A stretch of 37,082 nucleotides of DNA from Thiomicrorhabdus sp. (lineage in GTDB: Bacteria; Pseudomonadota; Gammaproteobacteria; Thiomicrospirales; Thiomicrospiraceae). The position numbers and the translations under genes were made by a program. Where the stretch lies: NCBI GenBank assembly GCA_015488565.1, contig WFNQ01000231.1, positions 1 to 37,082 of the forward strand. The letters are read 5' to 3'. The notes under the pieces are model-generated. The model worked only from the letters and a program-made list of their open reading frames with translations, did not search any database and was not told where the DNA came from. Shown piece by piece: positions 22,002 to 31,336 of the stretch. The first letter of the stretch is position 1, and each line of letters begins with the position of its first letter.

Positions 22002-23456
22002 TTATTTTCGCCAAAAGGCGGCTGTAAACAGCACCAATAAAGTGAAAATTTCTAGGCGTCCGAGCAACATCGCAAAGGTTAAAATCCATTTAACCGGGTC
22101 ACTCATAGACTGAAAGTTATCTGATACATCGCCCAATCCAGGGCCTAAATTATTCATCATCGCAGCCATGGAGGAAAAGGCCGTGACTTCATCCACCCCC
22201 AGTGCCATAATTGCTAACATTAACACAGTAAAGGTAAATACATACACGGCAAAGAAACCCCAAACGGCGGTCATCACTTTTTCAGGAATAGTTTTACCAC
22301 TGAGCTTAACGGGCAAAATGGCATTGGGGTGTAATAATCCTTTAATCTCCCTCATGCCTTGCTTAAAGAGCAGGACAAAACGAATCATTTTCATCCCCCC
22401 TGCTGTTGACCCTGCACACCCACCAATAAAACTCATAAAAATCAGCATAAAGGGTAAAAAAGCAGGCCAAGCAGAAAAATCAGCATTGGCAAACCCTGTT
22501 GTGGTGGCAATAGAAACCGTTTGAAACACGCCATAACGCACCGCCTCTTCAAACGTGGGGTACACCTGTTGATAATACAAATACAGCGTGACGATTAATA
22601 TGCCTGCAAGCAAAATGCCTAAATACGCCTTAAACTCGGGGTCTCGAAAATAAGCAAAGCCATTCATTTGCCTAAATGCACTGAAATGTAAGGCAAAATT
22701 GATGCCGGCTAAAAACATAAAAAAGATCGCTACCCCTTCAATTGCCACACTATCAAAGTAACCAATGCTACTATCATGTGTGGAAAAACCACCAATGGCC
22801 ACGGTTGAAAAACTATGGCCAAAAGCATCAAACCAGTCCATTCCTGCCACCCAATAGGCCGCCGCACAGGCCAGTGTTAATCCCGCATAGATATACCAAA
22901 GCGCTTTGGCGGTTTCGGATATTCGAGGAGCAATTTTAGAGTCTTTCATCGGGCCAGGGGTTTCGGCTCGGTAGAGCTGCATTCCTCCAACCCCCAGCAT
23001 AGGTAAGATAGCAACGGCCAATACAATAATCCCCATACCGCCCATCCATTGCAGTTGCTGGCGATACCACAAGATAGCATGAGGCAAACTATCGAGTCCT
23101 GTAATAACGGTCGCACCTGTCGTAGTCAACCCCGAAAAAGACTCAAAAATGGCATCGGTTAAACTCAATGGCCCCAGCTCTTCTAATAGATAAAAAGGCA
23201 AAGCACCAACAAAGCCTAATACTGTCCAGAACATCACCACAATTAAAAAGCCATCTCGAATTTTTAAATCACGATTGTGATTATGAACGGGATACCAAAG
23301 CAGTAGCCCTAGAATAAGAACGGTAATTAACACCTTTAAAAACTCGGTTAACGCGCCATCTTGATAGATCAAAGCCACCAAAATAGGTGGCACAAGGCTT
23401 AAACTGAATAACATCAGCAATAAGCCCAATACTTTTAAAATCATTTTAGAGTGCAT
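22002..23456 (-). CDS. trkH: Potassium uptake permease TrkH
   Basis: 484 aa polytopic protein of the Trk/Ktr/HKT family, which imports K+ across the inner membrane. Four pore-loop filters are visible, each with the conserved Gly: SGLTTTGATV, STVAIGGFSTHD, SIATTTGFANAD and AAMMNNLGPGLGDV. The length fits TrkH. It starts 3 nt after the trkA stop, so channel and regulator are made together. The C-terminal FTLLVLFTAAFWRK is the normal TrkH end. A glycine/charge-rich segment YRAETPGPMKDSKIAPRI after the first repeat is also typical. Confidence 0.97.
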   Translation of the reverse strand: MHSKMILKVLGLLLMLFSLSLVPPILVALIYQDGALTEFLKVLITVLILGLLLWYPVHNHNRDLKIRDGFLIVVMFWTVLGFVGALPFYLLEELGPLSLTDAIFESFSGLTTTGATVITGLDSLPHAILWYRQQLQWMGGMGIIVLAVAILPMLGVGGMQLYRAETPGPMKDSKIAPRISETAKALWYIYAGLTLACAAAYWVAGMDWFDAFGHSFSTVAIGGFSTHDSSIGYFDSVAIEGVAIFFMFLAGINFALHFSAFRQMNGFAYFRDPEFKAYLGILLAGILIVTLYLYYQQVYPTFEEAVRYGVFQTVSIATTTGFANADFSAWPAFLPFMLIFMSFIGGCAGSTAGGMKMIRFVLLFKQGMREIKGLLHPNAILPVKLSGKTIPEKVMTAVWGFFAVYVFTFTVLMLAIMALGVDEVTAFSSMAAMMNNLGPGLGDVSDNFQSMSDPVKWILTFAMLLGRLEIFTLLVLFTAAFWRK

Positions 23457-23459
23457 GAA

Positions 23460-24857
23460 TTAAAACCAACTTTTTTTCACTTCAGGGGAGAACATCGTTA
23501 ACACTTCAGCGGCACTGTCGGTGTTTGAAATAAAAATAATAGCGTGGTCTTCTGCTTCAATGATTAAATTTCGATGAGCAATCAGCACGTTACCTTCTCG
23601 AATAATGCAACCAATCGTAATGTCCTGAGGCCAAGGAATATCGCCAATTTTTTTCCCGATAATCTCAGAGCTATTTTCACTACCATGCGCAATCACCTCC
23701 ATCGCTTCGGCAGTACCACGGCGTAAGGTCGCCACCTTAACCGTATCCCCTTTTCGCATATAATGCAGTAAATGGCTGGTGGTAATACTGTCTGCTGAAA
23801 TGGCAATATCAATACTATTACGTTGAATCAATTCAACATACGACTGGTTATTCACCAACGCAATGACACGTTTTACACCGAGTTTTTTAGCCAACATGCC
23901 TGAAATAATATTGGCTTCATCGTTATTAGTGACTGCAATAAAAAGATCAATTTCATCAATATTCTCTTCCAGCAACAAATCTTTATCCGAAACGTCGCCA
24001 TGAATAATAATGGCTTTTTCTAAAATCTCTGCATTTTGTCGTGCCTGCTGAATACTGCGATCAATTAACTTTACTTGGTGATCTTTTTCAAGTGCCTGCG
24101 CCAAACTAAATCCAATATTACCCCCCCCTCCAATCATAATATTACGAGAAGGGCGGGCTTTTCGTTGTCTTAACTCCGACACAATGGTTGAAATATGCGC
24201 CGATTCTGCCAAGAAAAAGACCTCATCATCCTCTTTAATAATCACATCTGCGGTGGGCATCACAATTTCATTTTTACGATAGATGGCCACAATACGTGTT
24301 TTAATATTTTCAGGCAAATGCTCTTTAATTAGGCCTATCTTTTTATTCACCAAGAGGCCGCTCTCTTCTGCTCTAACAGCAACGAGTCGTACTTTTCCTT
24401 CGGCAAAGTTGATTACCTGCAATGAACCAGGGTATTCAATGAGTTGTAGAATATAGTCTTTTACTAAGCTTTCTGGGCTAATTAATACATCAATCGGCAC
24501 ACAGCCCGAATCCAAATCACGATTAAACAGCTCAGGATGATTTAAATACGATTGCGCTCGAACCCGTGCAATTTTAGTCACGGCTTTATGATTAATATGT
24601 GCAATTTGGCAAGCTAAGATATTGGTTTCATCATTTTGAGTCGCGGCAATCAATAAGTCAGCATCCTCTAGCCCTGTCTGCTCTAAAATATCTGGGTGTG
24701 AGGCATGGCCACAAATTGTTTGAATATCCAAACGGTCTTGCAGTCGCTGTAAACGTAGTCGATCTAAATCCACCACCGTGACACTATGATTTTCACACGC
24801 CAATAGCTCTGCTAAAGAAGAACCCACTTGCCCTGCGCCTAAAATAACAATATTCAT
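23460..24857 (-). CDS. trkA: Trk potassium uptake regulatory subunit TrkA
   Basis: 465 aa, cytoplasmic ring-forming NAD(H)/nucleotide-binding partner of TrkH. It has two tandem RCK units: Rossmann motif one GAGQVG (7-12) with VTVVDLD, and motif two IGGGGNIGFSLA (about 242-253) with VKLIDR. Each is followed by a TrkA-C domain (VRLVAVRAEESGLLV; VKVATLRRGTAEAMEVI). The length equals the two-unit gammaproteobacterial TrkA. It lies 15 nt after the ntrX-type gene. The GGGG of the second motif is encoded across a G8 run (C8 on the + strand, 24121-24128). Confidence 0.97.
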   Translation of the reverse strand: MNIVILGAGQVGSSLAELLACENHSVTVVDLDRLRLQRLQDRLDIQTICGHASHPDILEQTGLEDADLLIAATQNDETNILACQIAHINHKAVTKIARVRAQSYLNHPELFNRDLDSGCVPIDVLISPESLVKDYILQLIEYPGSLQVINFAEGKVRLVAVRAEESGLLVNKKIGLIKEHLPENIKTRIVAIYRKNEIVMPTADVIIKEDDEVFFLAESAHISTIVSELRQRKARPSRNIMIGGGGNIGFSLAQALEKDHQVKLIDRSIQQARQNAEILEKAIIIHGDVSDKDLLLEENIDEIDLFIAVTNNDEANIISGMLAKKLGVKRVIALVNNQSYVELIQRNSIDIAISADSITTSHLLHYMRKGDTVKVATLRRGTAEAMEVIAHGSENSSEIIGKKIGDIPWPQDITIGCIIREGNVLIAHRNLIIEAEDHAIIFISNTDSAAEVLTMFSPEVKKSWF

Positions 24858-24872
24858 CCGTTTATGCTCTCA

Positions 24873-26216
24873 TTAAATCGGGTTTTTAGGATCAATCCCT
24901 AAGCTTTTTAATTTACGATATAAATTAGTACGATCCATCCCTGAACGTTTAGCCGTTTCGGATACATTACCGCCTGTTTCACGTAATAACTGACTTAAAT
25001 AAGAGGCTTCCAAGCGATCTTTAGCTTCTTTTAATAAGACAGAGGTATCAATTTCAGTCTCTTTTTTGGCCATTGGATTCATCGTTTTGACCAATATATT
25101 TTTAATTTCAATATCACTGACTTCACCGCTACCCAAAATCAAGAGTCGCTGAATTAGATTTTGTAACTCTTTTAAGTTACCTGGCCAACCATATTGCCGC
25201 AGTGCATTTTGTGCTGGAACAGAAAAGTGTCGGTATTCAAGTCCCTCACGCGTCACAAAATAATTCACAAAATAATCCACGAGTTCAGGAATATCTTCGG
25301 TGTGTTGGCGTAATGCCGGCACATCAATTGGCATCACTTTTAGACGCTGGTACAAATCCTCTCGAAACTGTCCATGTAGTACTTCATGCTCTAAAGCACC
25401 TTTGGAAAGTCCAATAAGACGAACGTCCATTAAAATTGGTTCTAATGTTGATGCTGGCTGATAGGTTTGGTGTTTAATTAAATCAGCCAATATCGTTTGT
25501 GATGCGACACTTAATTGTTCTAAATGAGACACCACCAATGTACCATTATCCACCTCTCGCATCAGCGTATTTAATTGAATAAAGTGCTTCTCTTGCACAT
25601 AACGATTGAAGTCAATTGCGGATATATCACGCAGTGTTAAGGCTTTTCGAGCACTGGTATGGTGTAGGGCTTTTGCAACGTGGTGTCGTCCACTACCAGA
25701 CTCGCCCGTAATCAATATTGGCATCGTAAATTTAGATAAGCGTTCAATGGTCTCTCTTAACTGTACCATCGCCTTACTTTTACCCACGGGTAAAATTTGG
25801 TCAGGCTGTTTTTGCTTCAGTTGACGATTCTCTTGGTGCAACCGTCCGTGTTCAATCGCTCGTTCTGCTGTCACAATCAATTTGGCTAACGAGAGCGGTT
25901 TCTCTAAAAAATCATACGCACCCAGTTTGGTCGCTTCAATCGCTGTTTCAATCGTACCATGACCCGACATCATTACGACTTTAGCGTGTTCCAGTACATG
26001 CTCTTTTTGCATCTCTTTTAGCAGAGTAATGCCATCAATATCTGGCATCCAAACATCCAAAAAAATCACATCGGGCTGTCGTTGTCGCCATGCTTTCTGT
26101 GCTTGTACGCCATTGGCTGCTGTTTCAACCTGATAACCTTCCTCTTCAAAAATTTCTTGCATTAAGTTTCGGATGTCTTTTTCATCATCCACAATGAGTA
26201 ACTTGCCTGGTTTCAT
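24873..26216 (-). CDS. ntrX: NtrX-type response regulator with a degenerate AAA+ domain
   Basis: 447 aa. The receiver (1-120) is complete: DDE 10-12, phosphoacceptor D54 (FLDVWMPD) and K107. The Fis-type HTH at the C-terminus (GNVSETAKRSGMDRTNLYRK) is intact. The middle AAA+ domain (about 140-370) keeps the NtrC-family frame (ITGESGSG, FREDLYQRLKVMPIDVPALR, YGWPGNLKELQNL), but Walker A reads GESGSGRHH with Arg177 for the catalytic Lys, and Walker B reads GTLVVSHLEQL with Ser-His (230-231) for Asp-Glu. The sigma-54-contacting GAFTGA loop is absent. It is therefore unlikely to hydrolyse ATP or activate sigma-54, and probably acts as a phosphorylation-controlled DNA-binding repressor or activator. 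It is coupled to ntrY by a 4-nt ATGA overlap. Confidence 0.93.
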   Translation of the reverse strand: MKPGKLLIVDDEKDIRNLMQEIFEEEGYQVETAANGVQAQKAWRQRQPDVIFLDVWMPDIDGITLLKEMQKEHVLEHAKVVMMSGHGTIETAIEATKLGAYDFLEKPLSLAKLIVTAERAIEHGRLHQENRQLKQKQPDQILPVGKSKAMVQLRETIERLSKFTMPILITGESGSGRHHVAKALHHTSARKALTLRDISAIDFNRYVQEKHFIQLNTLMREVDNGTLVVSHLEQLSVASQTILADLIKHQTYQPASTLEPILMDVRLIGLSKGALEHEVLHGQFREDLYQRLKVMPIDVPALRQHTEDIPELVDYFVNYFVTREGLEYRHFSVPAQNALRQYGWPGNLKELQNLIQRLLILGSGEVSDIEIKNILVKTMNPMAKKETEIDTSVLLKEAKDRLEASYLSQLLRETGGNVSETAKRSGMDRTNLYRKLKSLGIDPKNPI

Positions 26217-28414
26217 TCATGCGCCTTAGAAGAGGTTATATTATTTAGAATTGGAATTTTAATTATAAAGCAGGTATCCATTTCTGGCGATGACTTCAAT
26301 GAAATTTGCCCGTGATGCTCTTCAACAATTTTACGAACAATCGCCAAACCTAAGCCCGAACCTTTGGGTTTATCGCTCGCATAAGGTTCAAAAATCCAGT
26401 TTTGAGCCTCTTCGGCAATCCCAGGTCCATTATCCCGTATTTCTATCACAAATTGCTCCTGTTCATTACAATAGGTTCGAATTTGAATTTTAGGTAAAAT
26501 GGTATCTTCAGTCGCTTCAATCGCGTTTTTAACTAAATTATGAAACAGTTGTCGTAAGCGGGCCTTATCTGCCAAGACCACTGGGCAATCTTCCATCAAC
26601 GCCAACGTTAAATCCCATTTTGCCATGGGGTCTTGGTACATAACTGCAATATCAATAATCAACTGATTAATATCCGTCTCTTCTAATAAAACCTCAGGGG
26701 TATTTGCATAATCGGAAAACGCTTGCACCAAGGTTTTCATCGTTGTAACCTGTTCAATAATGGTATGGGTCATTCGATTTAATAGGGCTTTACTTTGTCC
26801 TCCCAGCTCTTTTTCTAGCTTAAACTGCAGACGCTCTGCAGAGAGCTGAATCGGCGTTAATGGATTTTTAATCTCATGCGCCAAACGACGTGCCACATCA
26901 CTCCACGCTGCATTTAACTGAGCTTGAACCAGTGCGGTAATATCATCAATTACAATGACATAGCCCCCTATTTTTTTATCCATACTCGGTAAAGTTGAGC
27001 CATGAATCATCAATATTTTTTGCCCATATTGGGAGGCAAATTCATATTGCAAATGCCACGGTTTTTCGCTCTGTTTTAGCAAGGGAGAAATGTGGGTAAA
27101 AAATTCAACCAGCTGCGGTAAATTATCATCTCGATACAATAAGTGCTCAAAGTGCTGTCCAATATAGTTCGAAAACTCCACATTAAAAATATTATTGGCC
27201 ACATCATTACTGGTTCGCAACCGTAAGTTCATATCCAGCGTCAACACGCCGCTGGTTAAGTTTTTAATAATCGCCTGTAAGTATAGTTTTTGAACTTCGG
27301 TTTGCTGATGCCCAAGCTTAATTTCATTACGAGCCTGTGCAATGCGCTGAATCATGTCATTAAAAGATTGGGTTAAATCACCAAACTCATCGTTCTCTTT
27401 AATGGGCATTTTAATACTGTAGTCCCCTTTTGAAACCGCTCGCGTTCCTCGTGCTAGGGTTCGAATGGGGGTGGTAAAGTTTTGGACGGCCTGAATCGTA
27501 AACAGCACCGCCGTCGCCAAGGTTAACAGCAAGACCATAGAGAGAATTAAAGTAAAACTGGTAATCAATGGACCTTTTAAATAGGACAACTCCTGATACT
27601 GTGCCGACGCGGCAGCAACAGACTCGGCCAATGCCGTCATAGATTGCGGAATCAAAAAGATGGCTTGCAATGCATAAGTGCCTGAAACCCCAAAATCAGA
27701 AAAAGGAATAATGACTCGAATAAATTGATCATCCGATGTTAACCCTGGACGGGTTTCAACGGCGGCATAGGTCTTTTTTTGACGAATTTGTTGAAAAAGA
27801 TTGTCTCCAGGTGGCTCAGGTAAAATAGTGGTATTTTCTTGACTGCTGAAGGCAATCAACTGTTGGTTGGAGTGGTACAAAGCCAGCTCTTGCGCCCCCA
27901 ATAAACTGCGTAATCGATTAACTTCAATCACAGGTGACATCGCTAATAAACTTCCCTTTTCCTCCACAATCGCTTGTGTCAATTTCAAACGATCTCGCGT
28001 GCTGTTATCCAAAGACAACCGAACAAGTGCGGATGCATTTTCTAATGCCGTTTCAGTTTTTACATCAAACCACTGGTTGATTCCTTGTTGAATAAACATT
28101 AATGAAAAGTAAAAAATAATCGCTGTTGGGATGCCTATCATCAGCGTTGAAGCCAGTGTTAAACGAATGGTGATTTTAATGCCAGGGGTTCTTTTTTTAT
28201 ACTGTACTCGAAGCATCCAAAGTGCTTTAAGTAAGACAAACAGTACCACCCCGATCCCAGCCAAAGTGAAAAACAATAATGAAGAGTAAGTATCAGCAAA
28301 GCTCGATGCGTTTTGCAAAATCTGGCTCATAATCACCAAAGAGAGCATTAATACACTCGAAATCAGTGTAATCCAACCGTATTGCTTCAAAAATGTCCAA
28401 AAACCAGAATACAT
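26213..28414 (-). CDS. ntrY: NtrY-type membrane sensor histidine kinase
   Basis: 733 aa. There are several N-terminal membrane segments (about 12-32, 40-62 and 82-108), an extracytoplasmic region, a further helix (about 278-306), a HAMP domain (TPIRTLARGTRAVSKGDYSIK), a PAS domain (about 375-490) and the kinase core. The phosphorylated His is H513 in RRLAHEIKNPLTPIQLSAERL. The ATPase boxes are LFHNLVKNAIEA (N), IRDNGPGIAEEAQNWIFEPY (G1/F) and GSGLGLAIVRKIVEEHHG (G2). The architecture and partner gene identify NtrY. Its signal is unknown; in other bacteria it has been tied to nitrogen, redox or envelope state. It begins 3 nt after the DUF4390 gene. Confidence 0.95.
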   Translation of the reverse strand: MYSGFWTFLKQYGWITLISSVLMLSLVIMSQILQNASSFADTYSSLLFFTLAGIGVVLFVLLKALWMLRVQYKKRTPGIKITIRLTLASTLMIGIPTAIIFYFSLMFIQQGINQWFDVKTETALENASALVRLSLDNSTRDRLKLTQAIVEEKGSLLAMSPVIEVNRLRSLLGAQELALYHSNQQLIAFSSQENTTILPEPPGDNLFQQIRQKKTYAAVETRPGLTSDDQFIRVIIPFSDFGVSGTYALQAIFLIPQSMTALAESVAAASAQYQELSYLKGPLITSFTLILSMVLLLTLATAVLFTIQAVQNFTTPIRTLARGTRAVSKGDYSIKMPIKENDEFGDLTQSFNDMIQRIAQARNEIKLGHQQTEVQKLYLQAIIKNLTSGVLTLDMNLRLRTSNDVANNIFNVEFSNYIGQHFEHLLYRDDNLPQLVEFFTHISPLLKQSEKPWHLQYEFASQYGQKILMIHGSTLPSMDKKIGGYVIVIDDITALVQAQLNAAWSDVARRLAHEIKNPLTPIQLSAERLQFKLEKELGGQSKALLNRMTHTIIEQVTTMKTLVQAFSDYANTPEVLLEETDINQLIIDIAVMYQDPMAKWDLTLALMEDCPVVLADKARLRQLFHNLVKNAIEATEDTILPKIQIRTYCNEQEQFVIEIRDNGPGIAEEAQNWIFEPYASDKPKGSGLGLAIVRKIVEEHHGQISLKSSPEMDTCFIIKIPILNNITSSKAHE

Positions 28415-28417
28415 AAT

Positions 28418-29026
28418 TTATCGCCAACTTTTTGGGGTGCGAATTTTAAATGACTGCCAACCACTGTCTAACTGCCAGTAAGGCTCAAGCAAGGAGTCAA
28501 TCAATAATGGTGGCGGAAGTCGCCATTTATTCAATGAAACTCGTATTTTCAAAAAATACGTCTGCTCTGGGTGTAACTCCACCAAATTTATCAGCGGAAG
28601 TGCTTGTAATGTGCCTAATGTCTGTAGTGCTTCTTTTAAGGTTTGAAATGTTTGGCGTTTATGATTTCGATGGTTATAAAGCACATAGTAACGATTTACG
28701 CCATACGCATACAGTTCAGTGTGATACTCAATGGATTTTCGAACCCGCTCAAAAGTCATGCCTAATAATGGCTTCTCTTCAAGCAAGATAATTTCCGTTT
28801 TAAATAGAATTGAAATATCATGATGAATCGCCGAGACAACTTCCTCTGGAAGCGTAAAATCAATCTCCGCATTCAGCACCAATTTTTGATCTTGAATAAC
28901 CTCTTTTAGCTCAGAAAAATGAATCGCTCCCTTTGCCCAAACAAGACTGGTTTGAGCGCAGAAAAAAAGAAACATCAATAAGAAAAAACGCAATGAGAGT
29001 AAGAAGCTATCCTGCGTTTTTTTCAC
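28418..29026 (-). CDS. DUF4390 family exported protein
   Basis: 202 aa from GTG 29026, one base after the rsmB stop, with AAGCG/AAGG upstream. The open frame runs on to 29131, but only the GTG start gives a clean Sec signal (MKKTQDSFLLSLRFFLLMFLFFCAQTSLVWA). The mature part contains LNAEIDFTLPEEVVSAIHHDISILFKTEI, a RYYVLYN segment and ...LPPPLLIDSLLEPYWQLDSGWQSFKI near the C-terminus, as in DUF4390 proteins, which are commonly encoded between rsmB and ntrY. Its function is unknown. Linkage to NtrY suggests an envelope partner or signal input for that kinase (inference). Confidence 0.87.
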   Translation of the reverse strand: MKKTQDSFLLSLRFFLLMFLFFCAQTSLVWAKGAIHFSELKEVIQDQKLVLNAEIDFTLPEEVVSAIHHDISILFKTEIILLEEKPLLGMTFERVRKSIEYHTELYAYGVNRYYVLYNHRNHKRQTFQTLKEALQTLGTLQALPLINLVELHPEQTYFLKIRVSLNKWRLPPPLLIDSLLEPYWQLDSGWQSFKIRTPKSWR

Positions 29027-29027
29027 C

Positions 29028-30359
29028 TTAACGCTTCTCAAGTAGGCCGTAAAAAAAACCGTCCATGCCATCCGTATTCGGTAAAATTTGTCGGCCTGAA
29101 CCATCAAAACTTGCTCCCCACTTCGCATCAATCACAATCTCTTTCGCACTGGGTTCAGAATCTAAAAAGTGCTTTATTTGCATTCGGTTCTCTTGAGGCA
29201 GCACAGAGCATGTTGCATATAATAAGCGCCCCCCCTGTTTTAATAAGGGCCAAAGTGCTTCTAAAATTTCTCTCTGAATCAAGACCAGTTCATCAATATC
29301 CTCTTCGGTTCGATGCCACTTAATATCAGGATGACGACGAATAATTCCCGTTGCTGAACAGGGTGCATCCAATAAAATTTTATCAAACAACTCACCATCC
29401 CACCATGAATTGGGTTGCGAAGCATCACCCACCTGATACTCCGCATCCAAATCCAAGCGATATAAGTTTTCAGCAAGTCGCTCCAAGCGTTCTGGCTCTT
29501 TTTCAAGTGCAAACACCCGTGCTTGGTTATTCGAATATTCCAGCAAATGCGTGGTTTTTCCGCCGGGCGCAGCACAGGCATCTAAAATACGCTCTTCTGG
29601 CAAAGGGGCTAATATCGTTGCCGCCAACTGTGCGGCTGGGTCCTGTACACTAAAGCCCCCTTCGTTATAAGTAGGCAAGCTGGTCACATCAACACTCTGT
29701 TGCAACACAATTCCTTGTGGTGCAATCGGGTGTGGCACGGCTTGAATATCCGCTTGAGCTAATTTGTCCAGTAAGGTGTCGCGTGTTTGTTGCAGTACAT
29801 TCACTCGTAATGTTAGGGAAGCAATTTGATTATTCGCAGCCAGTACCGCTTCCCAATCATTCGGGTATCCTTTGCGTAACAACCGAACCATCCATTGAGG
29901 ATGCGCATAACGATAGGCTGGCTTTAAATCGACCTCAGCACAAATGGCCTCTTTTTTACGTAAGAAATTACGTAACACGCCATTGACCAACCCCTTTGCC
30001 CAAGGTTTTTTCAATTTAGGTAAGACGGCAACGGTTTCCGAAACGGCCGCATGTTCTGGTGTTTCCATATACAAAATCTGATACAAACCCAATAAAATTA
30101 ACTGGTTAATGTCTTCATCTTTCGCTTTCAGTTTCTTTTTAAGCAATTGTGCTCGAATGGCTTCTAAACGCACTTGCCAACGTAACGTGCCTAACACCAT
30201 GTTTTGGGTAAAATTGCGTTCACGACGATCAGAAAACTGTGCTAGCCCTTCGGGCAAGGCTTGGCTCAATGAGCGTCCCTTTTCAATCACGGTTAAACAG
30301 ATTTTAAGTGCAATAAAGCGCGTGTTTAAAAGGGATGGCTGAGCTGAAGAGCCACTCAT
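29028..30359 (-). CDS. rsmB: 16S rRNA (cytosine-967-C5)-methyltransferase RsmB
   Basis: 443 aa. The N-terminal NusB-like RNA-binding domain (about 10-140) is followed by a Rossmann methyltransferase domain: SAM motif ILDACAAPGGKTTHLLE, FDKILLDAPCSATGIIRRHPDIKW, and the catalytic Cys in LLYATCSVLPQEN. Both Cys of the m5C mechanism (motifs IV and VI) are present. The length is normal (E. coli 429). Its ATG overlaps the fmt stop by 4 nt (ATGA), keeping the widespread def-fmt-rsmB order. Confidence 0.97.
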   Translation of the reverse strand: MSGSSAQPSLLNTRFIALKICLTVIEKGRSLSQALPEGLAQFSDRRERNFTQNMVLGTLRWQVRLEAIRAQLLKKKLKAKDEDINQLILLGLYQILYMETPEHAAVSETVAVLPKLKKPWAKGLVNGVLRNFLRKKEAICAEVDLKPAYRYAHPQWMVRLLRKGYPNDWEAVLAANNQIASLTLRVNVLQQTRDTLLDKLAQADIQAVPHPIAPQGIVLQQSVDVTSLPTYNEGGFSVQDPAAQLAATILAPLPEERILDACAAPGGKTTHLLEYSNNQARVFALEKEPERLERLAENLYRLDLDAEYQVGDASQPNSWWDGELFDKILLDAPCSATGIIRRHPDIKWHRTEEDIDELVLIQREILEALWPLLKQGGRLLYATCSVLPQENRMQIKHFLDSEPSAKEIVIDAKWGASFDGSGRQILPNTDGMDGFFYGLLEKR

Positions 30360-31330
30360 AAAAACCGGTGTCCAAGTAACTGTCTTGATTGTGCGAAATC
30401 GTACGCTGACATCATTTTTTTACCTGAAGGTTGTACCTGCTGAATCAAAATGGGCATGCTACCTGTCACAACCACCATCCCTGATTTTTCAATCGCCAAC
30501 ACCGTTCCAAAATTTCTCCCCCCCCCTTGATACGCTTGAGCCTCTTCTGCTGAAAGTAATCGAGCCTGCCCTACACGCAGTGGTTTCTCTTGAAAATGGG
30601 TAAAAGCAACCGGCCATGGATTAAAGGCTTGTATTTTTCGTACCAAACGCTCGGCTGACTCACTCCATTGAATTTCAGCTTCTGCTTTGCTCAATTTTTT
30701 TGCATAAGTCGCTAGCGCGTTATCTTGTTGTTCAGGCTTAAGTTGCTGTGCTTGTAATTGTGTTAAGGTTGCCGTTAAGGCCGTCGCCCCCAACAGGCTT
30801 AAACGATCATGCAAGCTACCACTATTGTCCTCTACGGTAATGGTGGTATTGACTTTATTCAGCATATCACCGGTATCCAAACCAATGTCCATCTGCATAA
30901 TGGTCACACCCGTTTCAGCGTCTCCAGCTTCAATCGCTCGCTGAATCGGGGCGGCACCACGCCAACGTGGCAACAAAGAGGCATGAATATTTAAGCAACC
31001 ATAAGTAGGCGCATCCAACACGGCTTTGGGCAATAACAAACCATAAGCCACCACAACCATTAAATCGGCTTTTAAATCCACTAGCGTTTTCTGTGCCTCC
31101 GCGGTCTTTAAACTATCTGGTTGAAAAACAGGCAAATCATGCGCTAAAGCTAGCGTTTTAACAGGACTGGCCGTTAATTTTCGCCCACGCCCTGCTGGGC
31201 GATCTGGCTGTGTATAAACGGCAATCACCTCATGCTCTGAATCCAACAAGGCCTGTAAAGCAGGTACAGAAAACTCAGGTGTACCCGCAAAAATAATTCG
31301 TAACGAAGGGGGGGGGGATTTTTTTGACAT
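30356..31330 (-). CDS. fmt: Methionyl-tRNA formyltransferase
   Basis: 324 aa from ATG 31330, 6 nt after the def stop; an in-frame TTG just before it is not needed. It formylates initiator Met-tRNA. Hallmarks: IIFAGTPEFSVPALQALL, the catalytic HASLLPRWRGAAPIQRAI, the GLDTGDML loop, and a C-terminal OB-like domain from about 210. Oddities: codons 5-8 (TCC CCC CCC CCT, Ser-Pro-Pro-Pro) lie in a C10 run at the very start of the gene, and Gly-Gly-Gly in AYQGGGRNFGT lies in a G9 run (30518-30526 on the + strand). Both are slippage-prone in a key translation gene. Confidence 0.97.
   Translation of the reverse strand: MSKKSPPPSLRIIFAGTPEFSVPALQALLDSEHEVIAVYTQPDRPAGRGRKLTASPVKTLALAHDLPVFQPDSLKTAEAQKTLVDLKADLMVVVAYGLLLPKAVLDAPTYGCLNIHASLLPRWRGAAPIQRAIEAGDAETGVTIMQMDIGLDTGDMLNKVNTTITVEDNSGSLHDRLSLLGATALTATLTQLQAQQLKPEQQDNALATYAKKLSKAEAEIQWSESAERLVRKIQAFNPWPVAFTHFQEKPLRVGQARLLSAEEAQAYQGGGRNFGTVLAIEKSGMVVVTGSMPILIQQVQPSGKKMMSAYDFAQSRQLLGHRFL
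31308..31317. repeat. G10/C10 homopolymer near the 5' end of fmt
   Basis: Ten G on the + strand, C10 on the coding strand, starting about 14 nt after the fmt ATG. A slip would stop fmt translation almost at once, unless a later start were used. Confidence 0.9.
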
Positions 31331-31336
31331 CAAATC

